From assembly GCA_031280495.1 (NCBI GenBank), contig JAITGT010000038.1:1-7272 (forward strand): 7,272 bases of DNA, given 5' to 3'. The translations under genes and the position numbers were made by a program. The first letter of the stretch is position 1. Each line of letters opens with the position of its first letter. Positions 1 through 5,760 of this stretch are shown here, piece after piece. The DNA is from Eubacteriaceae bacterium. GTDB taxonomy: Bacteria; Bacillota_A; Clostridia; Eubacteriales; Anaerofustaceae. The notes beneath the pieces were generated by a model that saw only the letters and a program-made list of their open reading frames with translations, did no database searches and had not been told where the DNA came from.

Positions 1-69
1 ATGGACAAGTGGTTGAAAGACGGAGTTCGGATGGTATCATTGCAATAGTGGCTCATGTCGCCCTCACGC

Positions 70-97
70 TTCATATATTTTGTAGTAATCTTATGAT
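70..97 (+). promoter_or_regulatory. Candidate sigma70-like promoter upstream of the ATPase gene
   Basis: A TATGAT hexamer (92-97) matches the -10 consensus at five of six positions. TTCATA at 70-75 matches the -35 box TTGACA at four of six, with a 16-bp spacer. The site lies about 60 bp before the probable ATPase start at 158 and would initiate near 104. The -35 match is modest, so this is a candidate only. No earlier gene in the window could drive the locus. Confidence 0.3.
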
Positions 98-157
98 AGC
101 ACAAGGGGTCCCGAATGGGCCACTTTACTGTTGCAATTCAATTTTCAACTGACCCAA

Positions 158-1342
158 ATGAGACTAATTGAACGGCGCCCATATATGCAGAATCTCCGCG
201 ACTTAAAGGACGAACACCTCATTAAAGTCGTGACTGGTATGCGGCGCTGCGGCAAATCAACCTTGTTTGAGATGTTTGCTACTGAACTACGCGCCACTGT
301 TCAAGAAAGTCAGATACAGTTCTACAATTTCGAGGACTTGGACACGCTATCCATTGGAGATTACCGAGAAATTCACCGTCATATTGCAAATCGACTGATA
401 CTAGACTCAATGAACTATGTTTTCCTTGATGAAGTACAAAATATTGCAGGTTTTGAGCGCATGGTGGACAGTCTTTTTATCAAGAAGAATGTGGACTTAT
501 ATGTAACTGGTTCCAACGCATGGCTTTTGTCTGGCGAATTGGCGACCCTACTTACCGGTAGGTACATCGAAATCTCCATGCTCCCATTTTCCTACGCCGA
601 ATATTGCGAAGCCACCTCAAGTGCGCCAACTATGCATACCTTAGAAAGTTTGGCGCAGTTCATTTATCAGGGCGGTATCCCTCAAGCTGTAACGCTACAG
701 GACAAATCCCTCCAACAATCTGATGCCTTTACATCCGGAGTGATGAACACGATTATCGAGAAGGATATTTTTGCTCGCCACACCAAAACCAATCGGCAGG
801 CCTTTGAGAAAATTCTAGACTTTATCCTTGACTCAACCGGTTCTCTCGTCTCACCCCGTTCTATATCGGACACCCTGCGCTCGAATGGCACTTCCATCGA
901 CAAAGGAGCAGTTGGACGATACCTAGGCTACCTGACTGATGCATATCTGCTATACAAAGTGCCAAGATATAACGTTAAGAGCAAATCAATCCTCCAAACA
1001 TTGGATAAATATTATTTGGCAGACCCATCTTTTAGACGAGTTCGCTTAGGAAGAAAGCTTTCGGATGACCGTGGACACTTACTAGAAAACGCAGTGTATC
1101 TTGAGTTGCGTCGTCGCAACAGAGAAGTTTATATTGGGAAGTTGCGTGACAAGGAAGTTGACTTTATCGCGGTTGATTACAGTGGCTATGTGTCGTACTA
1201 CCAAGTAGCCTGGATGGTAACAGATAAGGCGATACTGGAACGTGAGCTGGCGCCTTTGAAGGAAATCCGCGATTCAAACCCAAAATATCTGCTAACTGCC
1301 GACGCAGATGTTAATCCGGATACGATGGCATCCGTAAACTGA
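158..1342 (+). CDS. AAA-family ATP-binding protein with DUF4143 C-terminal domain, 3' end frameshifted
   Basis: Member of the AAA_14/DUF4143 ATPase family, common in accessory regions of gut bacteria; its cellular role is not established. Counting from ATG 158 (394 aa), the Walker A motif GMRRCGKST is at 27-35, the Walker B strand YVFLDEVQ at 87-94 and a sensor-like strand LYVTGSNA at 114-121. The C-terminal block holds HLLENAVYLELRRR and KEVDFIAVD, the nuclease-like fold typical of DUF4143; its last catalytic-type position is Q (YYQVA) and not E-x-K, so nuclease activity is doubtful. ATG 158 is preferred because the family usually begins close to 'IERRPYMQ'; a TTG at 131 would add nine atypical residues. 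The current frame stops at 1342, but family-like tail sequence continues in another frame from 1321 to the TAG at 1378-1380. This suggests a one-base deletion of recent origin, or a sequencing error. Confidence 0.85.
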   Translation: MRLIERRPYMQNLRDLKDEHLIKVVTGMRRCGKSTLFEMFATELRATVQESQIQFYNFEDLDTLSIGDYREIHRHIANRLILDSMNYVFLDEVQNIAGFERMVDSLFIKKNVDLYVTGSNAWLLSGELATLLTGRYIEISMLPFSYAEYCEATSSAPTMHTLESLAQFIYQGGIPQAVTLQDKSLQQSDAFTSGVMNTIIEKDIFARHTKTNRQAFEKILDFILDSTGSLVSPRSISDTLRSNGTSIDKGAVGRYLGYLTDAYLLYKVPRYNVKSKSILQTLDKYYLADPSFRRVRLGRKLSDDRGHLLENAVYLELRRRNREVYIGKLRDKEVDFIAVDYSGYVSYYQVAWMVTDKAILERELAPLKEIRDSNPKYLLTADADVNPDTMASVN

Positions 1343-1394
1343 ATGTTGCGGAGTGGCTGTTGAATAAAAGCAGAGTGTAGGTGAGGATAGGTAG

Positions 1395-1943
1395 CTTGCC
1401 TGCTACACAAATGACATTCGCTGGGAACAGCGGAAGTTTGATGAATTGGTTTACGCGTTTCAACGGCAGGAATTGGCGAGGCCGAACTTTCTCGTGTCGA
1501 GTATGAGGGATTTTGTTTCTGGGCAAGGGCAACTCAATAAGGATGTTTATGAGAAGAACAGTAGCAAGAGCGGCATCCATTTTGAGCCGGGCGATGTTCT
1601 TTTCGGCAAACTGCGTCCCTACCTGCAAAACTGGCTATTGCCTGATTTTACAGGCATTGCGGTTGGCGATTGGTGGGTTTTGCGCCCACAAGGCACAAAT
1701 TCAGAGTTCATCTATACGTTAATTCAAACCCCGAAATATCAAACGGTTTCCAACCTATCAACGGGTTCTAAAATGCCCCGTTCAGACTGGAGCGTTGTAT
1801 CAAAAACAGTGTTTGCGGTGCCGTCTGATATGAACGAACAAGCTCAAATCGGGGCAACATTTAAGCACCTCGACCACCTCATTACCCTTCATCAGCGTGA
1901 TTCTAGAAAGCTCGAAAACATGAAAAAAGCATTGGTTAAATAG
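1395..1943 (+). pseudogene. hsdS: Type I restriction-modification specificity subunit (HsdS), one target-recognition half, start missing
   Basis: HsdS gives type I restriction enzymes their DNA specificity through two target-recognition domains, each followed by a conserved helical spacer. This fragment, about 182 residues from the codon after the in-frame TAG at 1392-1394, is one such half. It begins with YTNDIRWEQRK, continues through a recognition domain containing GDVLFGKLRPYLQNW and STGSKMPRSDW, and ends in the hallmark spacer LDHLITLHQRDSRKLENMKK. Full HsdS is about 400 aa, so half is missing. There is no credible start: the first possible codon, TTG 1446, lies inside the conserved block. 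After the stop at 1941-1943 the same frame continues MFT-stop-ESESE, resembling the usual 'LLQQMFxxEGES' linker. Both stops (TAG, TAA) sit where Gln would be plausible. hsdM and hsdR are absent from the window. Confidence 0.8.
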
Positions 1944-1976
1944 ATGTTTACATAAGAAAGTGAGTCTGAATAGCAA

Positions 1977-2174
1977 ATGAAACTAGATGTGAATAGGACC
2001 AAATTGACCATTATGGGAATCTCTTTTGACAACAAGAGGGACTTCCGTAGGGTATGGCACGCTTTGAGCACCAATATGTTTGAGGGTTGGGAACCAAGCA
2101 AAGGCGATGTTCTGCGTTTAAAGAAAAAAGCAGAAACACTAAGGGAGGAAGCTGATGCCTCGCAATCAGTATGA
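1977..2174 (+). CDS. VbhA-like antitoxin of a class I Fic toxin-antitoxin module
   Basis: A small 65-residue, mostly helical protein immediately upstream of and overlapping the Fic gene. Residues 32-37 read TNMFEG, an exact match to the Fic inhibition motif [S/T]xxxE[G/N]; Glu36 would block productive ATP binding in the Fic active site. The surrounding text ALSTNMFEGWEP (29-40) closely parallels the inhibitory helix of Bartonella VbhA (SQRLEG followed by LEP). The C-terminal third (DVLRLKKKAETLREEAD) is charged and helical. ATG 1977 has no strong ribosome binding site; ATG 2013 (MGISFDNK) is an alternative that keeps the whole inhibitory helix. The gene starts three bases after a stop in the decayed hsdS frame. 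Family assignment is inferred from motif, size and position. Confidence 0.75.
   Translation: MKLDVNRTKLTIMGISFDNKRDFRRVWHALSTNMFEGWEPSKGDVLRLKKKAETLREEADASQSV
2142..2149 (+). promoter_or_regulatory. Strong Shine-Dalgarno site for the Fic gene, inside the antitoxin gene
   Basis: AGGGAGGA lies five bases before ATG 2155 and near-perfectly complements the 16S rRNA tail. It fixes the Fic start and lies within the last codons of the antitoxin, so the toxin is probably translated from the same transcript right after its inhibitor. Confidence 0.7.
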
Positions 2175-2772
2175 ATCCTGCCGCTATGACGACCCGGACT
2201 CCGAGTATACCTACCCGAACACCTCCACGCTCCGCAACAAGCTAGAAATCCATGACCAATCCCTCGCATTGGAAAAGGAATACCAGTTGAGTGCGGAGAG
2301 GGTATTGGAACTCAGCATAAAGCCCATCGTCGTTCGCTCAATGAAAGATGTGCGAGCAATTCACCGCTGTCTTTTTCAAGATATGTATACGTGGGCGGGT
2401 GAATATCGCAAGGTCGATATCTCGAAGTCTGACAATGCTTTTATGACGAGGGCTGCTTTTGACACTGGCGAGGAATACATGAATGGCCTTTTTAGGATGT
2501 ATAACGAAACCTCGAACACAAAGACCGAAATTGCGAAGCAGCTTGCAGCGATTTTAGGCAATCTGTACCATATGCACCCGTTTCGGGAAGGCAACGGCAG
2601 GTGCCAGCGAGAAGTCATTCTATCTCTGGCAAGAGAGCGCGGATTTGACCTTTTCTTGGAAGTTGAGAGCGAAGATGAGGTCTTCAACCGATATATGGAT
2701 GGCACAGTGAATGGTGACAAGAGGATTCTTGAGGAGTTGTTTATGGATATTCTAGAGCTTGCAGATGAGTGA
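2155..2772 (+). CDS. fic: Fic-domain protein AMP-transferase (toxin of class I Fic toxin-antitoxin module)
   Basis: Fic enzymes transfer AMP from ATP to hydroxyl groups of target proteins; the related toxin VbhT modifies DNA gyrase and topoisomerase IV. This 205-aa protein carries a complete active-site loop HPFREGNGRCQR (141-152), matching HxFx[D/E]GNGRxxR, with catalytic His141 and phosphate-binding Arg149 and Arg152. The target-docking flap is around 86-98 (KVDISKSDNAFM). The N-terminus has YPNTSTLRNKLEI, typical of VbhT-like class I Fic proteins. No [S/T]xxxE[G/N] motif is present in the protein itself, so inhibition must come from the preceding small gene. The two genes overlap by 20 bp (2155-2174). 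Length is normal for a stand-alone Fic domain and nothing looks broken. The actual target here is unknown. Confidence 0.93.
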   Translation: MPRNQYESCRYDDPDSEYTYPNTSTLRNKLEIHDQSLALEKEYQLSAERVLELSIKPIVVRSMKDVRAIHRCLFQDMYTWAGEYRKVDISKSDNAFMTRAAFDTGEEYMNGLFRMYNETSNTKTEIAKQLAAILGNLYHMHPFREGNGRCQREVILSLARERGFDLFLEVESEDEVFNRYMDGTVNGDKRILEELFMDILELADE

Positions 2773-2801
2773 AAGCGTCAAAACACCCATGGCATTGGGC
2801 T

Positions 2802-2891
2802 TCCGACTGGGAATAGCGGAAGATTGGCTGTTGCTTCACAGAGCGCAATGGGCGATCAGGCATTGGTGACATGCTCAGAGTTTCAATGAAC
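2802..2891 (+). pseudogene. HsdS remnant, start of a second target-recognition half
   Basis: Thirty bases after the Fic stop, the + strand reads SDWE-stop-RKIGCCFTERNGRSGIGDMLRVSMN in one frame. The parts SDWE(Q)RKIG, FTERN and GDMLRVSMN match the usual opening of an HsdS recognition domain ('DDWEQRKLGE...TERN...GEMLSVTMN'). The TAG at 2814-2816 replaces the conserved Gln of WEQRK. Just before it, in another frame, 2765-2803 reads MSESVKTPMALGF, resembling the linker 'ESVPxIRFxGF' that joins the two HsdS halves, so a frameshift near 2803 is also likely. Similarity fades after about 2891. No start, stop or spacer helix survives. Recognition is by eye, but the pattern is specific. Confidence 0.55.
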
Positions 2892-3029
2892 TCCAGCTTG
2901 GCACTCCCCACGCCGAACAGCGGGGAATTCTCAAGTGCAAAAGAAGATCAAAAAAAAGACTCTCTTCTGCCTTAAGCTAAGAACAGTGCCATTGACCCGC
3001 CACTATCCAGTGCATATAGCAGTTTAGGC

Positions 3030-3052
3030 TGGCTTCCTTTTATGGGAAGCCA
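3030..3052 (+). terminator. Hairpin with short T-run, possible weak terminator
   Basis: TGGCTTCC (3030-3037) pairs perfectly with GGAAGCCA (3045-3052) around a 7-base loop. Five T residues follow at 3057-3061, but after a 4-base gap, so it is at best a weak intrinsic terminator for the + strand Fic transcript. It could equally be a remnant of an inverted repeat. Confidence 0.3.
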
Positions 3053-3402
3053 CAGATTTTTGCCTGTATAGCCTTTAGTCGCCTTGCACTTGACGGCACA
3101 TACAGTTCTGCCCAACAGATGATTGCCTACTGTATCATTATTGTGTGTTCTATGAAGCAAATAGCGCCACAATGCGCAATAAAACCAAAACCGCGCTATA
3201 TACCCACAGCTAACGCCAGGGGCTTTACAGCGCTTTCAGTAAGTGGCAAGGCGAAAGGGGGCATTCACAATATATGGCATTTTTAGTCTTGCTTAAGTCA
3301 TGATGACCGCTATAATAAACACAAAAAAAGCCAAAGAATAAAGTCGTGTCCCCGGTTAGTTGTTCCAGAAAACGCGCTAATAGCCAAAGGAAAACACTCA
3401 TA

Positions 3403-3479
3403 CCAACGGTGGCATTGCACCGCAAATGTACATTTTTGTACCGATTTCAACAATATATAAAAATCGGCATGCCACCTGG
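3403..3479. repeat. Nested inverted repeat, 77 bp, with two internal hairpins
   Basis: The outer arms are CCA-AC-GGTGGCAT (3403-3415) and ATGCCACC-TGG (3469-3479), which pair over 11 bp with a two-base bulge. Inside are GTACA/TGTAC (3428-3432 and 3437-3441, 4-base loop) and CCGATTT/AAATCGG (3441-3447 and 3461-3467, 13-base loop), which share one base at 3441. There is no T-run after either end, so it is not a standard terminator. It could be a folded RNA, a small non-autonomous element or a protein-binding site. Confidence 0.5.
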
Positions 3480-3549
3480 ACGAGCCGCCTTTATGATTGC
3501 ATGAAATGATTTCACAGTATCTGTCAAGCATGAAATGTGAATTATGATA

Positions 3550-4062
3550 TTAAGCGCGCTGCACTGAAAACACTAAGTGAGGCATATCAACGTTGCGATA
3601 GTGTTTAATAAATCTTCCGCAAACGGTCATGCCATTTCTTCTGGCAACATTTTGAGAGGGTATGTTCGTGTCTCGAATAATTGAAAACACTTCATCAGCA
3701 TTTAGTTCACTAAATGCATACTCTTTGCAAGCAATGGCCGCTTCAGTGGCATATCCATTATGCCAAAACGCCTTTTGAAACAAATAGCCCACTTCATGCA
3801 CTTGTTTACTGACATAGTCCTGCATCGTAAGCCCGCATAGCCCAATCATCGCATTTGTTTCCTTCAAAACGGCTGCCCATAATCCGAAACCATCATCCTT
3901 ATATCGCTCTAATTGTTTGTCAAGCCATTGATGCACTTCTTCATCAGAAAAAGAGCCCTCATAGGCATACATGACTTCTTCATCCTGTAATATTTTGCAT
4001 AACGCAGGATAATCGGACTGCTGCATTTCCCGCAAATGCATTCTTTCGGTTTCTAGAATCAT
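3550..4062 (-). CDS. GNAT-family N-acetyltransferase, RimJ/RimL type
   Basis: Predicted acetyl-CoA-dependent acetyltransferase of 170 aa, the usual size for the RimJ/RimL subgroup that acetylates protein N-termini or small amines; the substrate cannot be told. The N-terminus MILETERMHLREM is the characteristic opening strand. The acetyl-CoA core is EVGYLFQKAFWHNGYATEA (about 90-108), where HNGYAT provides the pyrophosphate-binding turn. NIPSQNVARRNGM (about 133-145) is the usual 'N..S..v....GM' helix. I chose ATG 4062 over ATG 4086 because the family signature starts directly there and a G-rich stretch (GGGGG) lies 6-10 bases upstream; the longer form adds MFCMRGCC. The gene stands alone, about 100 bp downstream of the next - strand gene. 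It shows no sign of decay. Confidence 0.9.
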   Translation of the reverse strand: MILETERMHLREMQQSDYPALCKILQDEEVMYAYEGSFSDEEVHQWLDKQLERYKDDGFGLWAAVLKETNAMIGLCGLTMQDYVSKQVHEVGYLFQKAFWHNGYATEAAIACKEYAFSELNADEVFSIIRDTNIPSQNVARRNGMTVCGRFIKHYRNVDMPHLVFSVQRA

Positions 4063-4161
4063 GCAACACCCCCGCATACAAAACATACACAGCCATCAAT
4101 TTTGCACTTATGCTATAATGCTTAACATTTCCTACAACTTGAATTTATTGACTTCCGATCA

Positions 4162-4704
4162 TTAATTTTCAAGCAAACCAAATCGTTTCAAGCAAGATAT
4201 ATATTGCGCCACACAATAAACATTTTCTAGATCTTTTTCATCTACACCTTGATAGGCACAAAGCTCATCCCAAAGAAAGCTGCTTCCCTCGACACAATAA
4301 TAGCCGCTTTTAAGGTCTATGCCAACAAAAATCTCAGTTCCGGCGAATACGCTGTCTTGATTTTCAAACAGCAATTGTGCAGAACCAGTGTTATTGACAG
4401 CAAAGGCTTTTGGCAGAGGCTTTGTGCTTGGGGGGAGTTTCTGCAAATACGGTTCATTCTGAAGAACATTGCTGGCGACGACGTCAAGATACTTATCCTC
4501 ATGCAATTCAGTTAGAGAATACTTTGACTTCAGAAAATCTATGATTTCTTGCCCTGTTTTCCGATTTGGCTTCAAGCGCTGTCTGTATTCGCGCCATACA
4601 CGCTTCCATTCATCAAGCATTTCTGGAGTGGCCATATCACCTAACATTCTTAGTCCCTGCCTTGTCTGCAAATTCTGCTTGCCCATTTCGCTTTCTTGCT
4701 GCAA
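4162..4704 (-). CDS. Hypothetical protein, possibly the remainder of a membrane-anchored protein
   Basis: I do not recognise this 180-aa protein. It is predicted soluble, with a charged helical N-terminal half (LDEWKRVWREYRQRLKPNRK about 30-49, then an EIIDFLKSKYSL helix) and a C-terminal half of mixed strands (SAQLLFENQ, TEIFVGIDLKSGYYCVEG) ending LKRFGLLEN. The first available start is TTG 4704; ATG 4686 is the nearest ATG, with only a weak AAGAAAG site. The same frame upstream reads MTAVAILGTGLIGRHL from ATG 4770, then TAG at 4720-4722, then HRKKALQQE. That is the layout of a signal-anchor helix followed by a positive charge cluster. The original product was therefore probably about 22 residues longer and membrane-bound, now cut by an amber codon. 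A conserved composition without internal stops supports real coding; the function is unknown. Confidence 0.6.
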   Translation of the reverse strand: MQQESEMGKQNLQTRQGLRMLGDMATPEMLDEWKRVWREYRQRLKPNRKTGQEIIDFLKSKYSLTELHEDKYLDVVASNVLQNEPYLQKLPPSTKPLPKAFAVNNTGSAQLLFENQDSVFAGTEIFVGIDLKSGYYCVEGSSFLWDELCAYQGVDEKDLENVYCVAQYISCLKRFGLLEN

Positions 4705-5148
4705 TGCTTTTTTGCGGTGCTATAGATGCCTGCCGATAAGCCCAGTGCCAAGGATTGCCACTGCAGTCATTTGCCAAGCAGCTTTTTCATATCTGCCTAT
4801 TAAAGAAAATTTGAGAAAATTTGATTTACAGCTATAAGGCTTAAAAGAATGCGAAGAAAAAGCTTATGCCGGCCTATGGCAGCTGCCTTCTCAGGAAAAG
4901 TGCTTTGCAATGGCTTCTTAAAAAATGGATTGTGCGCTCCCGCCATAGGAACCCCGTGAATTTCGCGGGCGAATCTCATGGCTGCGCTTTCCGCATAATC
5001 GTGCCTTCCAAAAAACTTTCATCAAAAGACATGGCGAAAATGCAGTTATTTCGCCTAACTGGATTGGCTTTGTTTCGTCGAGCCAACGCTATTTAGCCAA
5101 CACTCCCGTTTTCTTGCAGGGCTGCATCCACCATTTTCGCTGGACGCC
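4705..5148. other. Mostly non-coding stretch between the hypothetical gene and the second GNAT gene
   Basis: Contains the hydrophobic in-frame extension described for the neighbouring gene (4705-4770), one doubtful 59-residue frame (4800-4979, - strand) and an imperfect hairpin (5120-5159). Plus-strand frames here have improbable composition and no ribosome binding sites. Nothing else is supported. Confidence 0.4.
4800..4979 (-). CDS. Doubtful small ORF, 59 residues, hydrophobic C-terminus
   Basis: From ATG 4979 the - strand reads MRFAREIHGVPMAGAHNPFF at the start and ends with a hydrophobic stretch LFLRILLSLIAVNQIF before SNFL-stop. A GGAAAG lies seven bases before the ATG, and the ATG overlaps the TGA of an upstream short frame (ATGA). 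It ends 10 bases before ATG 4790, a possible start (MKKLLGK) near the membrane segment of the next gene. No family is recognised, and it may be chance. Confidence 0.2.
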   Translation of the reverse strand: MRFAREIHGVPMAGAHNPFFKKPLQSTFPEKAAAIGRHKLFLRILLSLIAVNQIFSNFL

Positions 5149-5159
5149 CTATTGCAGCC
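5120..5159. repeat. Imperfect inverted repeat over the end of the second GNAT gene
   Basis: GGCTGCA-TCCA (5120-5130) pairs with TGGA (5141-5144) and TGCAGCC (5153-5159), giving 11 bp with an eight-base bulge and a 10-base loop. It overlaps the last codons and stop of the GNAT gene ending at 5149. There is no T-run on the - strand side, so at most a non-canonical terminator. Confidence 0.35.
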
Positions 5160-5589
5160 TTTTGGCAAACTGCGCCTGCTCCTTAATTTTTTCGTATCCA
5201 CAATTAACATAGAACTGGTGAGCGCCAATGCGGTATGTGGAAGACACAAGGCGCACGCCAATGCACCCTTCTTCCATGGCCCAGCCTTCCACCTCTTTGA
5301 GAAGGGCCCTGCCAACGCCTTTCATTCGCAGCCCCTCGTCAACGGCCAGCGCCAGCACATTCTTAAATGGATCCCTGTATGTCAGTTCGTAGTCTGAAGC
5401 CTCGACATAACCCACTGTTTTGCCGTCCTCTTCCGCAACAAAAATGCGAAACTGCTCCATTCCCAAAATGCGGGAAAGCCGTTCCTTCGTTTCCTCCAAG
5501 CTTGCGTCATATCCCAGCGAATCCCTGTTCAGGCGGTGAATTGCAGGCGCGTCTTTCGCCTTTGCGCAACGTATGGCAACCATCCTCAT
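5149..5589 (-). CDS. GNAT-family N-acetyltransferase, compact type
   Basis: Predicted cytoplasmic acetyltransferase of 146 aa, the normal length for a minimal GNAT fold. The opening strand is VAIRCAKAKDAPAIHRLN (4-21). The central strand VLALAVDEGLRMKGVGRALL (78-97) holds the acetyl-CoA pyrophosphate loop R88-M-K-G-V-G-R-A, a good match to RxxGxG. The C-terminal AHQFYVNCGYEKIKEQAQFAK (123-143) is the AHxFYxxxGY...QFxK ending seen in small GNATs acting on aminoglycoside-like or small-molecule amines; the actual substrate is unknown. ATG 5589 is chosen because GAGGAG (5598-5603) lies eight bases upstream; ATG 5583 is an alternative. The gene is isolated, with no clear partner. Confidence 0.92.
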   Translation of the reverse strand: MRMVAIRCAKAKDAPAIHRLNRDSLGYDASLEETKERLSRILGMEQFRIFVAEEDGKTVGYVEASDYELTYRDPFKNVLALAVDEGLRMKGVGRALLKEVEGWAMEEGCIGVRLVSSTYRIGAHQFYVNCGYEKIKEQAQFAKRLQ

Positions 5590-5742
5590 TCTCCCTTCTC
5601 CTCAGTTAGGCGCAATATAAAAGAAAAAGATGCGGCGCGCCTCCCTTGCCTTCGAAACCGCATGCCCAGCCCGGAATCCGCGAAACTGCTCTTTGCCAGG
5701 CAGGCCGCCTCTTTGCGGCGCGCTGCCGGCTCTCCCAATGCT

Positions 5743-5760
5743 CAGGCGGCTTTCCGCCTG
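5743..5760. repeat. Perfect 7-bp hairpin with tetraloop
   Basis: CAGGCGG (5743-5749) and CCGCCTG (5754-5760) flank the loop CTTT. The stem is fully GC-rich and very stable. There is no adjacent T-run on either strand. Confidence 0.45.

Larger units (their letters stand above)
2892..3549. other. Gene-poor stretch, no recognisable coding sequence
   Basis: About 650 bp with no convincing gene. The longest - strand frames (66, 66 and 73 residues) overlap each other, lack ribosome binding sites and match nothing I recognise. The stretch holds a hairpin at 3030-3052, a nested inverted repeat at 3403-3479 and a small repeat cluster at 3499-3541. It may be eroded mobile or restriction-locus DNA. Confidence 0.5.

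Noticed and set aside
1395..2816. Reassigned genetic code with TAG/TAA read as glutamine
   Set aside because: Ordinary CAG and CAA codons are common in the intact genes, TAA or TAG ends several good genes (both acetyltransferases), and the HsdS text also has a frame change and a missing start. Pseudogene decay is the simpler explanation.
4091..4119. Plus-strand promoter at TATAAT 4114-4119
   Set aside because: There is no acceptable -35 box at 16-18 bp, and it would drive antisense sequence only.
4469..4837. 122-residue + strand ORF
   Set aside because: It is antisense to the better-supported - strand protein, is rich in Cys/Ser/Arg and has no ribosome binding site.
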